A stretch of 64,000 nucleotides of DNA from Actinoplanes utahensis (GTDB lineage Bacteria; Actinomycetota; Actinomycetes; Mycobacteriales; Micromonosporaceae), in contig NZ_BOMZ01000044.1 of the NCBI RefSeq assembly GCF_016862455.1, positions 62,001 through 126,000 of the forward strand, in the 5' to 3' direction. The notes under the pieces are model-generated. The model did not search any database. It saw only the letters and a list, made by a program, of their open reading frames with translations, and had not been told where the DNA came from. Positions 34,680 to 42,642 of this stretch are shown here, in pieces; positions within the stretch are counted from its first letter, which is position 1, and each line of letters begins with the position of its first letter. A program made the translations under genes and the position numbers.

Positions 34680-34717
34680 CGTGACAGCGATGATCAGTGA
34701 TGATCATCGCTGTCACG
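34680..34717 (+). terminator. 17-bp perfect hairpin with GTGA tetraloop
   Basis: CGTGACAGCGATGATCA (34680-34696) pairs fully with TGATCATCGCTGTCACG (34701-34717). The loop GTGA is a GNRA-type tetraloop in RNA. It lies 25 bp after the subtilase stop; no T-run follows. Confidence 0.8.
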
Positions 34718-34777
34718 CGAGGACTTCCAGCCCCCGCAGAAGGGTTCTACTGGAGGTAGCGAGGAGCGTGATCTCTC

Positions 34778-36211
34778 ATGATCGAGCAAGGACAGGCACG
34801 GCACCGGGTGGTCGTGGTCGGGGCGGGTTTCGGTGGCAAGTACGCCGCCCGAGCGCTACGCAAGGCCCCCGCCGACGTGACCGTGATCAACGGAACCAAC
34901 CACCACGTCTTCGAACCGCTCATCTACCAGGTCGCCACCGGTGTCCTGTCACCCGGTGAGGTCGCCACCCCGGTGCGGGAGCTGTTCCGCGGGCAGCGCA
35001 ACACCGAGGTGCTGCTCGGCTGGGTCACCGACGTGGACGCCGAGAACCGCACGGTCACCGCCACCGCGCCCGGCGGCCTTCCGTACCAGGTGCCCTACGA
35101 CACCCTGATCGTGGCCGCCGGCACCGCCCAGTCGTACTTCGGCAACGACCGGTTCGCCGCGTACGCCCCCAGCCTCAAGAGCATCGACGACGCCGTGGAA
35201 CTGCGCTCGAAGATTCTCACCGCCTTCGAGATGGCCGAACTGGCCACCGACCCGGCCGAGCAGGAGCGCCTGCTCACCTTCGCGATCGTCGGCGCCGGCC
35301 CCACCGGCGTGGAACTGGCCGGCCAGATCGCCGAGATCGCGCACCGCACGCTCCCCGGCGAGTACCGCCGCATCGACCCGGCGCGGGCCAGGATCGTCCT
35401 GATCGACGCCGCCGACCGGATCCTGCCGGCCTTCGCCCCGGGCTCGTCCGCGTCCGCCGCCGCCCGCCTCCGCCGGCTCGGCGTCGAGATCCGGGTGAAC
35501 ACCACGGTCACCGACGTCGACGCCACCGGTGTCACGGTCGACGGCGGCGAGCGCATCGCGACGATGGTGAAGGTGTGGAGCGCCGGCGTCGCGGCCGGCC
35601 CGCTCGCCGCACGCCTGGCCGCCGCGACCGGCGCGGAGACCGACCGCTCCGGGCGCATCAAGGTCGAGCCGGACCTCACCGTCCCCGGCCACCCGGAGAT
35701 CTTCGTGGTCGGCGACCTGATGAGCCTCGACCGGCTGCCCGGCGTCGCGCAGGTCTCCATCCAGGGCGGCGGCTACGTGGGCCGGCTGATCCGGCGCCGC
35801 CTCACCGGCAGGCCCGCCGGCAAGCCGTTCCACTACTTCGACAAGGGCAACATCGCCACGGTCTCCCGCTTCTCCGCGGTCGCCGACCTGCGCGGCCTGC
35901 GCCTGACCGGACTCGCCGGCTGGCTGCTCTGGCTCGGCGTGCACTGGGCCTACCTGCCGAAAGGCCGCAACCGGGCCAGTTCGCTGATCCGCTGGGCCGC
36001 CGCGTTCCTGGGCCGCTCCCGCCCGGAACGTGCCGTCACCGCCCGCCAGGCCGGCCTCGCCGCCCCCACCCCGGAGCCGGTCACCGCCCGTCCGGCCGGC
36101 CCCGCCACGCCCACCCCGAAGCCCGTCACCGCCCGTCAGGCCGGCCCCGCCACGCCCACCCCGGTCGCCCCGGAGCCCGCCACCGCGCAGCAGGTGCCCC
36201 AGCTCAGCTGA
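34778..36211 (+). CDS. Type II NADH dehydrogenase (NDH-2)-like, with repeat tail, 477 aa
   Basis: Single-subunit flavoenzyme that passes electrons from NADH to quinone without pumping protons. VVVVGAGFGGKYAARALRK is the FAD loop, TLIVAAGTAQSYFGND and FAIVGAGPTGVELAGQIAEI (NAD loop) follow, and IFVVGDLMSLDRLPGVAQVS is the second FAD motif. The C-terminal segment GLAGWLLWLGVHWAYLPKGR is the usual membrane-binding helix. After it come three 15-residue repeats of the type PVTARQAGPATPTP (about 36040-36165), which standard NDH-2 enzymes lack. The gene stands alone, followed by a strong hairpin. Confidence 0.9.
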   Translation: MIEQGQARHRVVVVGAGFGGKYAARALRKAPADVTVINGTNHHVFEPLIYQVATGVLSPGEVATPVRELFRGQRNTEVLLGWVTDVDAENRTVTATAPGGLPYQVPYDTLIVAAGTAQSYFGNDRFAAYAPSLKSIDDAVELRSKILTAFEMAELATDPAEQERLLTFAIVGAGPTGVELAGQIAEIAHRTLPGEYRRIDPARARIVLIDAADRILPAFAPGSSASAAARLRRLGVEIRVNTTVTDVDATGVTVDGGERIATMVKVWSAGVAAGPLAARLAAATGAETDRSGRIKVEPDLTVPGHPEIFVVGDLMSLDRLPGVAQVSIQGGGYVGRLIRRRLTGRPAGKPFHYFDKGNIATVSRFSAVADLRGLRLTGLAGWLLWLGVHWAYLPKGRNRASSLIRWAAAFLGRSRPERAVTARQAGLAAPTPEPVTARPAGPATPTPKPVTARQAGPATPTPVAPEPATAQQVPQLS

Positions 36212-36278
36212 CCGCTTGCGGTTCTTTCCGACCCCTCCGCGGTACGGGCCACGCCGCCCCCGCCGGAACCCCGCCGTC

Positions 36279-36313
36279 CCGTGACCACCGCGCGAGGTCC
36301 GCGGTGGTCACGG
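36279..36313 (+). terminator. 14-bp perfect hairpin after the NDH-2 gene
   Basis: CCGTGACCACCGCG (36279-36292) with CGCGGTGGTCACGG (36300-36313), 7-nt loop, 68 bp after the stop codon. Confidence 0.75.
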
Positions 36314-36346
36314 CCGCAACGCGGCCGCCGGGCCGAGGCGGTGGTT

Positions 36347-36516
36347 CCGGCTGGTTGTCACGGCTGTCTCGGCTGCGCTGAGACAGCCGTCCGTGTCCTT
36401 GCGACGCCCGTGCCGTGTGTGAAAGTCGGCCGCTGGGCCGGTTGACATAACGCATTCATTCAAGGCGTGAGCTGCGGTGACGGCCGACTTTCGAGTCAGC
36501 AGTGACAACCAGCCGG
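36347..36516. repeat. 57-bp palindrome, copy D, split by an insert
   Basis: The left 44 bp are 36347-36390 and the right 13 bp are 36504-36516. Joined, they make an almost perfect 57-bp palindrome: CCGGCTGGTTGTCAC at one end, GTGACAACCAGCCGG at the other, and TGTCTCGGC / GCTGAGACA at the core. The two halves are 113 bp apart. Confidence 0.85.
36391..36503. mobile_element. 113-bp insert with internal inverted repeat (MITE-like)
   Basis: It sits exactly inside palindrome copy D. It holds a 12-bp inverted repeat, GAAAGTCGGCCG (36421-36432) and CGGCCGACTTTC (36481-36492), and no coding frame. A dinucleotide GT is present on both sides, which could be a short target duplication. It is not seen elsewhere in the window. 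Non-autonomous element is an inference. Confidence 0.5.
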
Positions 36517-36869
36517 GGGCGAGCGTGACCGGGCGGCCGGCCCGCACCATCGGGCCTGGGGTGACCGCGACCAGGCGCCTCACCCCGGCGGCCGCGTTGC
36601 GGCCGTCAGCGTCGCGGACCTCGCGCGGACGCTGACGGGACGGCCGGGCTCTGGCGAGGGACGAGGCACGGCGTACCGGATACGGGGTGGGAAAGACAGC
36701 GGATCGGGACGCGCGGCAGTGGCGGTGAGTGACGCCTCGCCGGGCGGGGTGTCCACGGTTCGGCAACCGGGATGCAACCCGGGTTTCCCTGGCGGCCGGC
36801 TGAGGCGGGCCGATTGCTCCGGTCAACCTCGCGGCGCAACGCCGCCCCGCCAGAGAACCGGAGAAACCC
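36517..36869. other. Long leader or promoter region before the receiver gene
   Basis: No gene. Between about 36770 and 36850 the sequence can fold into GC-rich stems (ACCGGGATGCAACCCGGGT and neighbours). GGAG lies just before the ATG of the next gene. No known riboswitch was recognised. Confidence 0.4.
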
Positions 36870-37289
36870 ATGACGGCCCTGATGGACATCACCCCCGTTC
36901 TCCCGCACACCGGCACCGGCCCCACCGTGCTCGTGGTCGACGACGACGAGACCGTGCGTGACCTGGTCACCTTCAAGTTGCAGATGGCCGGGTTCCGGAC
37001 GATCACCGCGGCGGACGGCTGTACCGCGCTGACCCTGGTCGCCGAGTCGCGGCCCGATCTGGTGGTGCTCGACATCGCGATGCCGGGCATGGACGGGCTG
37101 AGCGTCTGCTACCGGATGCACGCGGACCCGGCGACCGCCGCGATCCCGGTGATCATGCTGAGCGGCATGGCCACCGACACCGACATCGATCTGGCGTTCG
37201 TCTCCGGCGCCGAGGAGTACCTGTCGAAACCGGTGAACCCGGGTGAGCTGGTGCGGCGGGTGAGCTGGCTGCTGCCGCCGCGGCACTGA
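36870..37289 (+). CDS. Stand-alone response regulator receiver protein, 139 aa
   Basis: A CheY-like receiver domain with a 15-residue N-terminal extension and no output domain. VLVVDDDETVRDLVTFKLQM holds the acidic pair, DLVVLDIAMPGMDGLS the phosphorylated Asp, IPVIMLSGM the Thr/Ser position (Ser) and YLSKPVNPGELVRRV the conserved Lys. It could be a target of the orphan kinases at 27-33 kb, passing signal by protein contact or phosphorelay; this is inferred from distance only. Start ATG 36870 with GGAG upstream. Confidence 0.9.
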   Translation: MTALMDITPVLPHTGTGPTVLVVDDDETVRDLVTFKLQMAGFRTITAADGCTALTLVAESRPDLVVLDIAMPGMDGLSVCYRMHADPATAAIPVIMLSGMATDTDIDLAFVSGAEEYLSKPVNPGELVRRVSWLLPPRH

Positions 37290-37341
37290 GGCGTGCGGGA
37301 GGGCCGCTCGGCGACGCCCGGCAGGGCGGAGGCGGGCGGCC

Positions 37342-37398
37342 CTCACCGCGCCGACAGCGGCTCACCGCATCGACAGCGGCTCACCGCGCCGGCAGCGG
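37342..37398. repeat. Three 19-bp tandem repeats
   Basis: CTCACCGCGCCGACAGCGG (37342-37360), then the same with CAT for CGC-type changes at 37361-37379 and with GGC for GAC at 37380-37398. It lies downstream of the receiver gene in non-coding DNA. Confidence 0.8.
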
Positions 37399-37487
37399 CG
37401 GGAGCCGATGCGACACGGAGCGCCGGCACCGGTTCGATCATCGGACGGCCACGATGTGAGAACGTGCACATATTCTAGTTCACCTCC

Positions 37488-37517
37488 TTGATCGATAGGA
37501 CTTGCGGCACTTAAGCT
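37488..37517 (+). promoter_or_regulatory. Promoter of the sulfonate/sugar operon (leaderless)
   Basis: TTGATC (37488-37493) and TAAGCT (37512-37517) are spaced by 18 bp. The -10 ends seven bases before the ATG at 37525, and no ribosome site precedes that ATG, so the message is probably leaderless. Confidence 0.5.
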
Positions 37518-37524
37518 CCACGCC

Positions 37525-38622
37525 ATGCCCGTGGTCCTGCATTGGTTCCTGCCCACGACCGGCGACAGCCGATCCATCGTGGGCGTCGACGATCGTGGTG
37601 GCCGCAGCACGCACACCGACGGTGCGGCGCTGCGCGAACCCGACATCGATTACCTCGCCGACGTCGCCCGTGCCGCCGAGCGCAACGGCTTCACCGGGGT
37701 CCTCACCCCGACCGGCACCTGGTGCGAGGACGCCTGGCTGACCACCGCGGCGATCGCCCGCGAGACCAGCACGCTGAAGTTCCTGGTGGCGTTCCGCCCC
37801 GGCTCGCTGTCGCCGACCCTGGCCGCGCAGATGGCCGCCACCTTCCAGCGGATCTCCCGCGGCCGGCTGATGCTCAACATCGTCACCGGCAGCGACTCCG
37901 CCGAGCAGCAGCGCTTCGGCGACTGGCTGGACAAGGATCAGCGATACGCACGGACCGGCGAGTTCCTCCGCGTCCTGCGCGGCGCCTGGACCGGCCCGTT
38001 CGACTTCGAGGGCGAGCACTTTCACGTGGCCGGGGCGTTCGCGCCACGCCGCTTCGACGCCCCACCGATCTACTTCGGTGGCTCGTCCGGGCCCGCGCTG
38101 GACGTCGCGGCCGAGCACGCCGAGGTCTACCTGACCTGGGGCGAGCCGCCCGCCGCTGTCGCGGAGAAGGTCGCCGCCCTGCGGGAGCGCGGCTTCCAGG
38201 GCCGCTTCGGCATCCGGATGCACGTGATCACCCGGGACACCGCGAAGCAGGCGTGGGCGGAAGCCGACGCGCTGCTCGACGCCCTCACCCCGGAGCAGAT
38301 CGCGAAGGCACAGTCCTCGCTGCGGCAGGCCGACTCGGTCGGCCAGCAGCGCATGCTCGCCCTGCACGGCGGAACCCGAGACGGTCTCGAGATCTACCCG
38401 AATCTCTGGGCCGGTGTCGGCCTGGTCCGTCCCGGCGCCGGGACGGCACTGGTCGGCAGCCACACCGAGGTCGCCGACCGGATCGCCGAGTACCACGACC
38501 TCGGCATCGATGAATTTCTTCTCTCCGGATATCCACACCTCGAAGAGGCGTACCACGCCGGAGAGGGCCTGATGCCCGAGCTCCGGCGTCGTGGCCTCCT
38601 GTCAGGAGCCTTGTCGAAATGA
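37525..38622 (+). CDS. ssuD: SsuD-type FMNH2-dependent alkanesulfonate monooxygenase, 365 aa
   Basis: Cleaves the C-S bond of a sulfonate with O2 and reduced flavin, giving sulfite and an aldehyde. The fold is a bacterial-luciferase-like barrel. Residues known to matter in E. coli SsuD are present: the Cys in GTWCEDAWL, the Arg and His in FGIRMHVITRD, the mobile-loop Arg in NLWAGVGLVRPGAGTALVG, and the Tyr in SGYPHLEEAYHAGEG. Length is normal. It needs a flavin reductase, which is not encoded nearby. It is coupled by ATGA to a sugar-type binding protein gene, unlike ordinary ssu operons, so the substrate may be a sulfonated sugar. Confidence 0.88.
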   Translation: MPVVLHWFLPTTGDSRSIVGVDDRGGRSTHTDGAALREPDIDYLADVARAAERNGFTGVLTPTGTWCEDAWLTTAAIARETSTLKFLVAFRPGSLSPTLAAQMAATFQRISRGRLMLNIVTGSDSAEQQRFGDWLDKDQRYARTGEFLRVLRGAWTGPFDFEGEHFHVAGAFAPRRFDAPPIYFGGSSGPALDVAAEHAEVYLTWGEPPAAVAEKVAALRERGFQGRFGIRMHVITRDTAKQAWAEADALLDALTPEQIAKAQSSLRQADSVGQQRMLALHGGTRDGLEIYPNLWAGVGLVRPGAGTALVGSHTEVADRIAEYHDLGIDEFLLSGYPHLEEAYHAGEGLMPELRRRGLLSGALSK

Positions 38623-39914
38623 CCGTTCTCAACCGCCGTGACCTGCTGCGCCTCGCCGCCGGAGCGGGAGCCGCCTCGTTCCTGGCCGCCTGCGCGGGGC
38701 CCGGCGATTCGTCCAGCGACACCGGGGCCACCAGCGGCAGCGGCAGCGGCCTGTCCGGGCCGAAGGAGGGCGACATCTCGTTCGCCCACTGGCGGGCCGA
38801 GGACAAGGAGGTCTTCGAGCAGATCATCGGCGAGTTCGCCAAGGCCACCCCGAAGATCACGGTCCGGCAGGACATCTCGCCGTCCAACGACTACCAGAGC
38901 ACCGCGTTGCAGAAGCTGCGCGGCGGCTCGATCGGTGACGCGTTCACCGCGTTCCGGGGCGCGCAGTTCCTCGCCATCGCCGAGGCCGGTGTCTCCACCG
39001 ACCTGACCGGGCAGGCGCTGCTGCAGAAGTACGAGACCTCGCTGATCACCGCGGGCGCCACCGGCGGCAAGCAGTACGGGGTGCCGTACCAGCTGGTGTT
39101 CAACACTCCCCTGGCCAACACCGACCTGATCAGCAAGGCCGGTCTCAACGAGGCGCCGAAGGACTGGCAGGGCTTCCTCGCGCTGGCCGACAAGCTGAAG
39201 AGCCAGGGCGTCGCCCCGATCGCGTGGCCGGGCGGCGACGCCGCGAACGCCGGTCAGCTCCTCAACGTCCTGGTCGTCAACAACGCGCCGACCGACGACG
39301 CCCTCGGCAAGATCGAGACCGGCGAGCACAAGGTCACCGACGACTGGTTCCTCACCGTGCTCAAGCAGTACGCCGAGCTGCGCCCGTACTTCCAGACCGG
39401 TTTCACCGGGACCGGCAGCGACGCCGCGCTCGCGCTGTTCGCCCAGGGCAAGGCCGCGCTGCTGGCCACCGGCTCGTTCCAGGTCTCGGGGGTGCGCAAG
39501 CTCGGCGCCACGTTCCCGATCGACCTGCTCGCGCCGATCACCACGACCGCGGACAAGGCCCGGTACGAGGGTGTCCACAACGCCACCTTCATCCTGGGCG
39601 TGAACGCCAAGTCGTCGAAGCAGGGCGCCGCGCTGGCCTGGCTGGAGCGGCTGTCCGACCCGGCCGTCGCCGGTGTCTACGCCAACGGCACCGCCCAGCA
39701 CGTCACGGTCAAGGGTGTCGAGTACACCAACCCCGACCTCAAGGCGCTCGCGCCGTGGCTCACCCGGAAGACCGCCCTGGCCCCGCGTTTCCAGTTCACC
39801 GACCTGGACATCCGCGGCGCCGTGGAGAACGCCACCGTCCAGGTGGCCGGCGGCAAGAGCCCGGAGCAGGCGGCCGAGGAGGCCCAGAAGGTCATCGACC
39901 AGAAGAAGAAGTAG
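38619..39914 (+). CDS. ABC importer substrate-binding lipoprotein, carbohydrate type (family 1), 431 aa
   Basis: Binds the substrate outside the cell. The signal peptide NRRDLLRLAAGAGAASFLAA has a twin-Arg and ends in a lipobox Cys (LAAC), so Tat or Sec export followed by lipidation is likely. A Ser/Gly linker leads to the family 1 binding fold: ISFAHWRAEDKEVFEQIIGE, GKQYGVPYQLVFNTPLANTD and ALFAQGKAALLATGSFQVSG match sugar-binding proteins of CUT1 importers. It overlaps the monooxygenase gene as ATGA and is followed by two permease genes. Confidence 0.9.
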   Translation: MTVLNRRDLLRLAAGAGAASFLAACAGPGDSSSDTGATSGSGSGLSGPKEGDISFAHWRAEDKEVFEQIIGEFAKATPKITVRQDISPSNDYQSTALQKLRGGSIGDAFTAFRGAQFLAIAEAGVSTDLTGQALLQKYETSLITAGATGGKQYGVPYQLVFNTPLANTDLISKAGLNEAPKDWQGFLALADKLKSQGVAPIAWPGGDAANAGQLLNVLVVNNAPTDDALGKIETGEHKVTDDWFLTVLKQYAELRPYFQTGFTGTGSDAALALFAQGKAALLATGSFQVSGVRKLGATFPIDLLAPITTTADKARYEGVHNATFILGVNAKSSKQGAALAWLERLSDPAVAGVYANGTAQHVTVKGVEYTNPDLKALAPWLTRKTALAPRFQFTDLDIRGAVENATVQVAGGKSPEQAAEEAQKVIDQKKK

Positions 39915-39916
39915 TG

Positions 39917-40792
39917 GTGAGATCTCCCCGGCGGTCGGCGGCGCTGCTGCTGTTCGCGGTTCCGGCGCTGGCCCTGTACGGCGGGTTCTTCCTGCTTCCC
40001 GCCGTACAGGGTCTCCGGTACGCGACCACGGACTGGGACGGTTACAGCCCCACCTTCGACGAGGTGGGCCTGTCGAACCTGACCGAGGTGGTGTCCGACG
40101 ACGACCTGTTCCGCAACGCGCTCACCAACAACCTGAAGTTCCTGCTGGTCGTGGTGGCCGGCCAGACCCTGCTGGCGCTGCTGCTGGCGGTGCTGCTGGC
40201 CGCCCGCAGCCGGTCCTCGACGGTGCTGCGGGCGCTGTTCTTCCTGCCGACCGTGCTGTCCTCGGTGTCGGTGGCGTTCATCTGGAAGTTCGTCTACGAC
40301 CCGAACTTCGGGCCGGCCAACACGCTGCTCGGCGCGGTGGGACTGGATTCGCTGAAAGCGTCGTACCTCGGTGACGACGGCGCCGCGATCTTCTGGGTGG
40401 CGGTCGCCCAGATCTGGTTCCACGCCGGGCAGATGATGGTCGTCTACATCGCCGGGATCAACCAGATCCCGGAGGAGCTGTACGACGCGGCCAAGACCGA
40501 CGGGGCCGGGAAGTGGCAGCAGTTCCGGCACGTCACCTGGCCGATGGTGGCGCCCGCGACGACGCTGGTGATCGCGTACACCACGCTCCAGTCGTTCAAG
40601 GCGTTCGACCTGATCCTGGGCCTGGCCGGGAACCCGCCGCGGTCCGGCCTGGACGTGCTCGCCACCCGGATCTACAGCACGTTCGCGAACTCGCAGCTCG
40701 GGTACGCCGCCGCCGAGTCGATCGTCTTCATGGTCGCGATCGCCCTGGTCACCTGGCTGCAGAACCGGGCCGGAAAGGTGGCGCACGGATGA
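39917..40792 (+). CDS. ABC sugar importer permease, UgpA/MalF type, 291 aa
   Basis: Six membrane helices; the ATPase-contact EAA loop reads ELYDAAKTDGAGKWQQFRHV, near residue 195. The N-terminal LLFAVPALALYGGFFLLPAV is the typical first helix. Adjacent GTG codons at 39914 and 39917 are possible starts; the first overlaps the upstream TAG by one base. The end overlaps the next permease as ATGA. Together with that protein it forms the channel. Confidence 0.9.
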   Translation: MRSPRRSAALLLFAVPALALYGGFFLLPAVQGLRYATTDWDGYSPTFDEVGLSNLTEVVSDDDLFRNALTNNLKFLLVVVAGQTLLALLLAVLLAARSRSSTVLRALFFLPTVLSSVSVAFIWKFVYDPNFGPANTLLGAVGLDSLKASYLGDDGAAIFWVAVAQIWFHAGQMMVVYIAGINQIPEELYDAAKTDGAGKWQQFRHVTWPMVAPATTLVIAYTTLQSFKAFDLILGLAGNPPRSGLDVLATRIYSTFANSQLGYAAAESIVFMVAIALVTWLQNRAGKVAHG

Positions 40793-41592
40793 TCAGAAGA
40801 GCCGTACTCGGTGTCTACGCCCTGTTGATCATCGTGCCGCTGGTGGTGATCGCCGGCGGCAGCCTGAAGACGACCCGGGACCTGTTCGCCGACCCGTTCG
40901 GGCTTCCCACGAACCCGACGCTCGCCAACTACAGCACCGTGCTCACCGACCAGAACCTGCTGCTGGTGGTCCGCAACAGCGTCACCGTCGTCGCCGTCTC
41001 GGTGCCGGTCACCCTGCTGCTCGGCAGCCTCGTCGCGTTCGCGGTGGCCCGGCTGCCGCGGTGGCCGTCCCGGCTGCTGTTCGGGGTGTTCGCGCTCGGC
41101 CTGGCGGTGCCCGCCCAGGCGATCATGATCCCGCAGTACGTGCAGTTCGAACGGCTCGGCCTGCGCGACAGCCTGACCGGCCTGATCCTGGTCAACATCG
41201 TGGTGACGCTGCCGGTGGCGGTGTTCATCCTGGCCGGGTTCATGCGCACGCTGCCCGGCGAGCTGTACGAGGCGGCCGAGATCGACGGGGCCGGGCCGTG
41301 GGCGAGCTTCTGGCGGATCGCGGTGCCGGTGTCGCTGCCCAGCCTGGCCGCCACCGCGATCTTCCTGGTCGTGATGCACTGGAACGATCTGCTCTACCCG
41401 CTGCTGTTCATCGACGATCCGGGGAAACGGACCCTGCCCCTGGCCCTCCTCGACTTCCAGGGCGAATACCTCACCGAATACCCGCTGCTGTTCACCGGTG
41501 TGGTGGTGGCGTCGTTGCCGATGGTGCTGGCGTACGCGTTCCTGCAGCGCCACTTCGTCGCCGGCATCACCGCGGGGGCCGTCAAGGGTTGA
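40789..41592 (+). CDS. ABC sugar importer permease, UgpE/MalG type, 267 aa
   Basis: Six helices; EAA loop ELYEAAEIDGAGPWASFWRI near residue 160, followed by the MalG-type HWNDLLYPLLF. No ATPase gene is present in this operon. CUT1 importers of actinomycetes usually share one ATPase (MsiK) encoded elsewhere, which would explain this. The gene ends 28 bp before the kinase gene. Confidence 0.9.
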   Translation: MIRRAVLGVYALLIIVPLVVIAGGSLKTTRDLFADPFGLPTNPTLANYSTVLTDQNLLLVVRNSVTVVAVSVPVTLLLGSLVAFAVARLPRWPSRLLFGVFALGLAVPAQAIMIPQYVQFERLGLRDSLTGLILVNIVVTLPVAVFILAGFMRTLPGELYEAAEIDGAGPWASFWRIAVPVSLPSLAATAIFLVVMHWNDLLYPLLFIDDPGKRTLPLALLDFQGEYLTEYPLLFTGVVVASLPMVLAYAFLQRHFVAGITAGAVKG

Positions 41593-41620
41593 GCCCCTGA
41601 CCAGCGGGTATGCGCCCGTC

Positions 41621-42550
41621 ATGCCTTCGGTCATGGTCTTCGCGCCGGCGCCTCAGCTCACCGTCACCGTCGAGCGGCAGGGCGGCGGCACCCCCGAAAT
41701 GCACGTCCACCCCGGCGGGCAGGGCGTCTGGCAGGCCCGGATGTGCGCCGGGCTGGGCGCCGACGTCACCCTCTGCGCGGCGGCGGGCGGCGAGATCGGC
41801 GAGGTCCTCACCGCGCTGCTGCGGCACGAGGACATCGAGGTGCGCACGGTCCGCCGGGACGCCGGCAGCGGCTGGTACGTGCACGACCGCCGGGACGGGT
41901 CCCGCGACACCGTCGCCGAGTTCCCCGGGGACCCGCTCGGCCGGCACGACCTGGACGAGCTGTACAGCACCGCCCTGGCCGAGGGCCTGCGCGCCGACGT
42001 CAGCATCCTGTCCGGCCCGGCCGCGCCGGAGATGGTGCCGGCCGAGGTCTACCGGCGTCTCGCCGCCGACCTGGGTACCCACGGCGGCACGGTGGTCGCC
42101 GACCTGTCCGGCGACCACCTGACCGGGGTGCTGGCCGGGGGTGTCGCTTTCCTCAAGGTGAGCCACGAGGAGCTGCTGGACGCCGGCCGGGCCGACGGCG
42201 ACGGCGACGACGCTCTGGTCGAGGCCGCCCGCACCCTGCACGACGAGGGCGCCGGGTCGGTGCTGATCAGCCGCGCCGACCGGCCCGGGATCGCGCTGCT
42301 CGACGGCGAGCCGCTGCTGGTGGAACTGCCGTCGCTGCAGGTGGTGGACCATCGCGGGGCCGGTGACTCGATGACCGCGGGGGTCGCGACGGTTCTGGCC
42401 GGCGGCGGCGATCTGCGGGAGGCGGTGTGCACCGGGACGGCCGCGGGCGCGCTGAACGTCACCCGGCACGGGCTCGGCACCGGCCGCCGGGAGGCCATCG
42501 TGGAACTCGCCCACCGGGTGCGACTGCGTAGTGTGAGCTCCGGACCCTGA
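41621..42550 (+). CDS. PfkB-family carbohydrate kinase, 309 aa
   Basis: Ribokinase-fold sugar kinase, closest in style to the 1-phosphofructokinase/tagatose-6-phosphate kinase branch. The N-terminal motif is MHVHPGGQGVWQARMCAGLG (GGQG in place of GGNG), the middle VVADLSGDHLTG and VAFLKVSHEELLDAG follow, and the C-terminal catalytic motif is VVDHRGAGDSMTAGVATVLA with the base Asp. It is the last gene of the monooxygenase-importer operon, so it probably phosphorylates the sugar product. ATG 41621 is taken; ATG 41633 is a second option. Confidence 0.87.
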   Translation: MPSVMVFAPAPQLTVTVERQGGGTPEMHVHPGGQGVWQARMCAGLGADVTLCAAAGGEIGEVLTALLRHEDIEVRTVRRDAGSGWYVHDRRDGSRDTVAEFPGDPLGRHDLDELYSTALAEGLRADVSILSGPAAPEMVPAEVYRRLAADLGTHGGTVVADLSGDHLTGVLAGGVAFLKVSHEELLDAGRADGDGDDALVEAARTLHDEGAGSVLISRADRPGIALLDGEPLLVELPSLQVVDHRGAGDSMTAGVATVLAGGGDLREAVCTGTAAGALNVTRHGLGTGRREAIVELAHRVRLRSVSSGP

Positions 42551-42630
42551 ACCTCTGCACGGCCCGCGAAGCGTGGCGGAGTTCACGGCGTGTACGGCCC
42601 GAACGCCGTGCACCCGGAACCCGGCACGCC

Positions 42631-42636
42631 TAGGCT
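42631..42636 (+). promoter_or_regulatory. -10 hexamer before the membrane glycosyltransferase gene
   Basis: TAGGCT lies six bases before an ATT codon (42643) at which the coding frame can open. A leaderless transcript would begin there. No convincing -35 was found. Confidence 0.4.
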
Positions 42637-42642
42637 GGGCCG

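Noticed and set aside
36760..36869. Cyclic-di-GMP-type riboswitch before the receiver gene
   Set aside because: GATGCAACCCGGG looks faintly like the GEMM core, but the required GGCAAA and tetraloop-receptor parts do not fit. A structured leader remains possible.
37342..37398. CRISPR array
   Set aside because: The three 19-bp units are directly adjacent with no spacers, and no cas genes are present.
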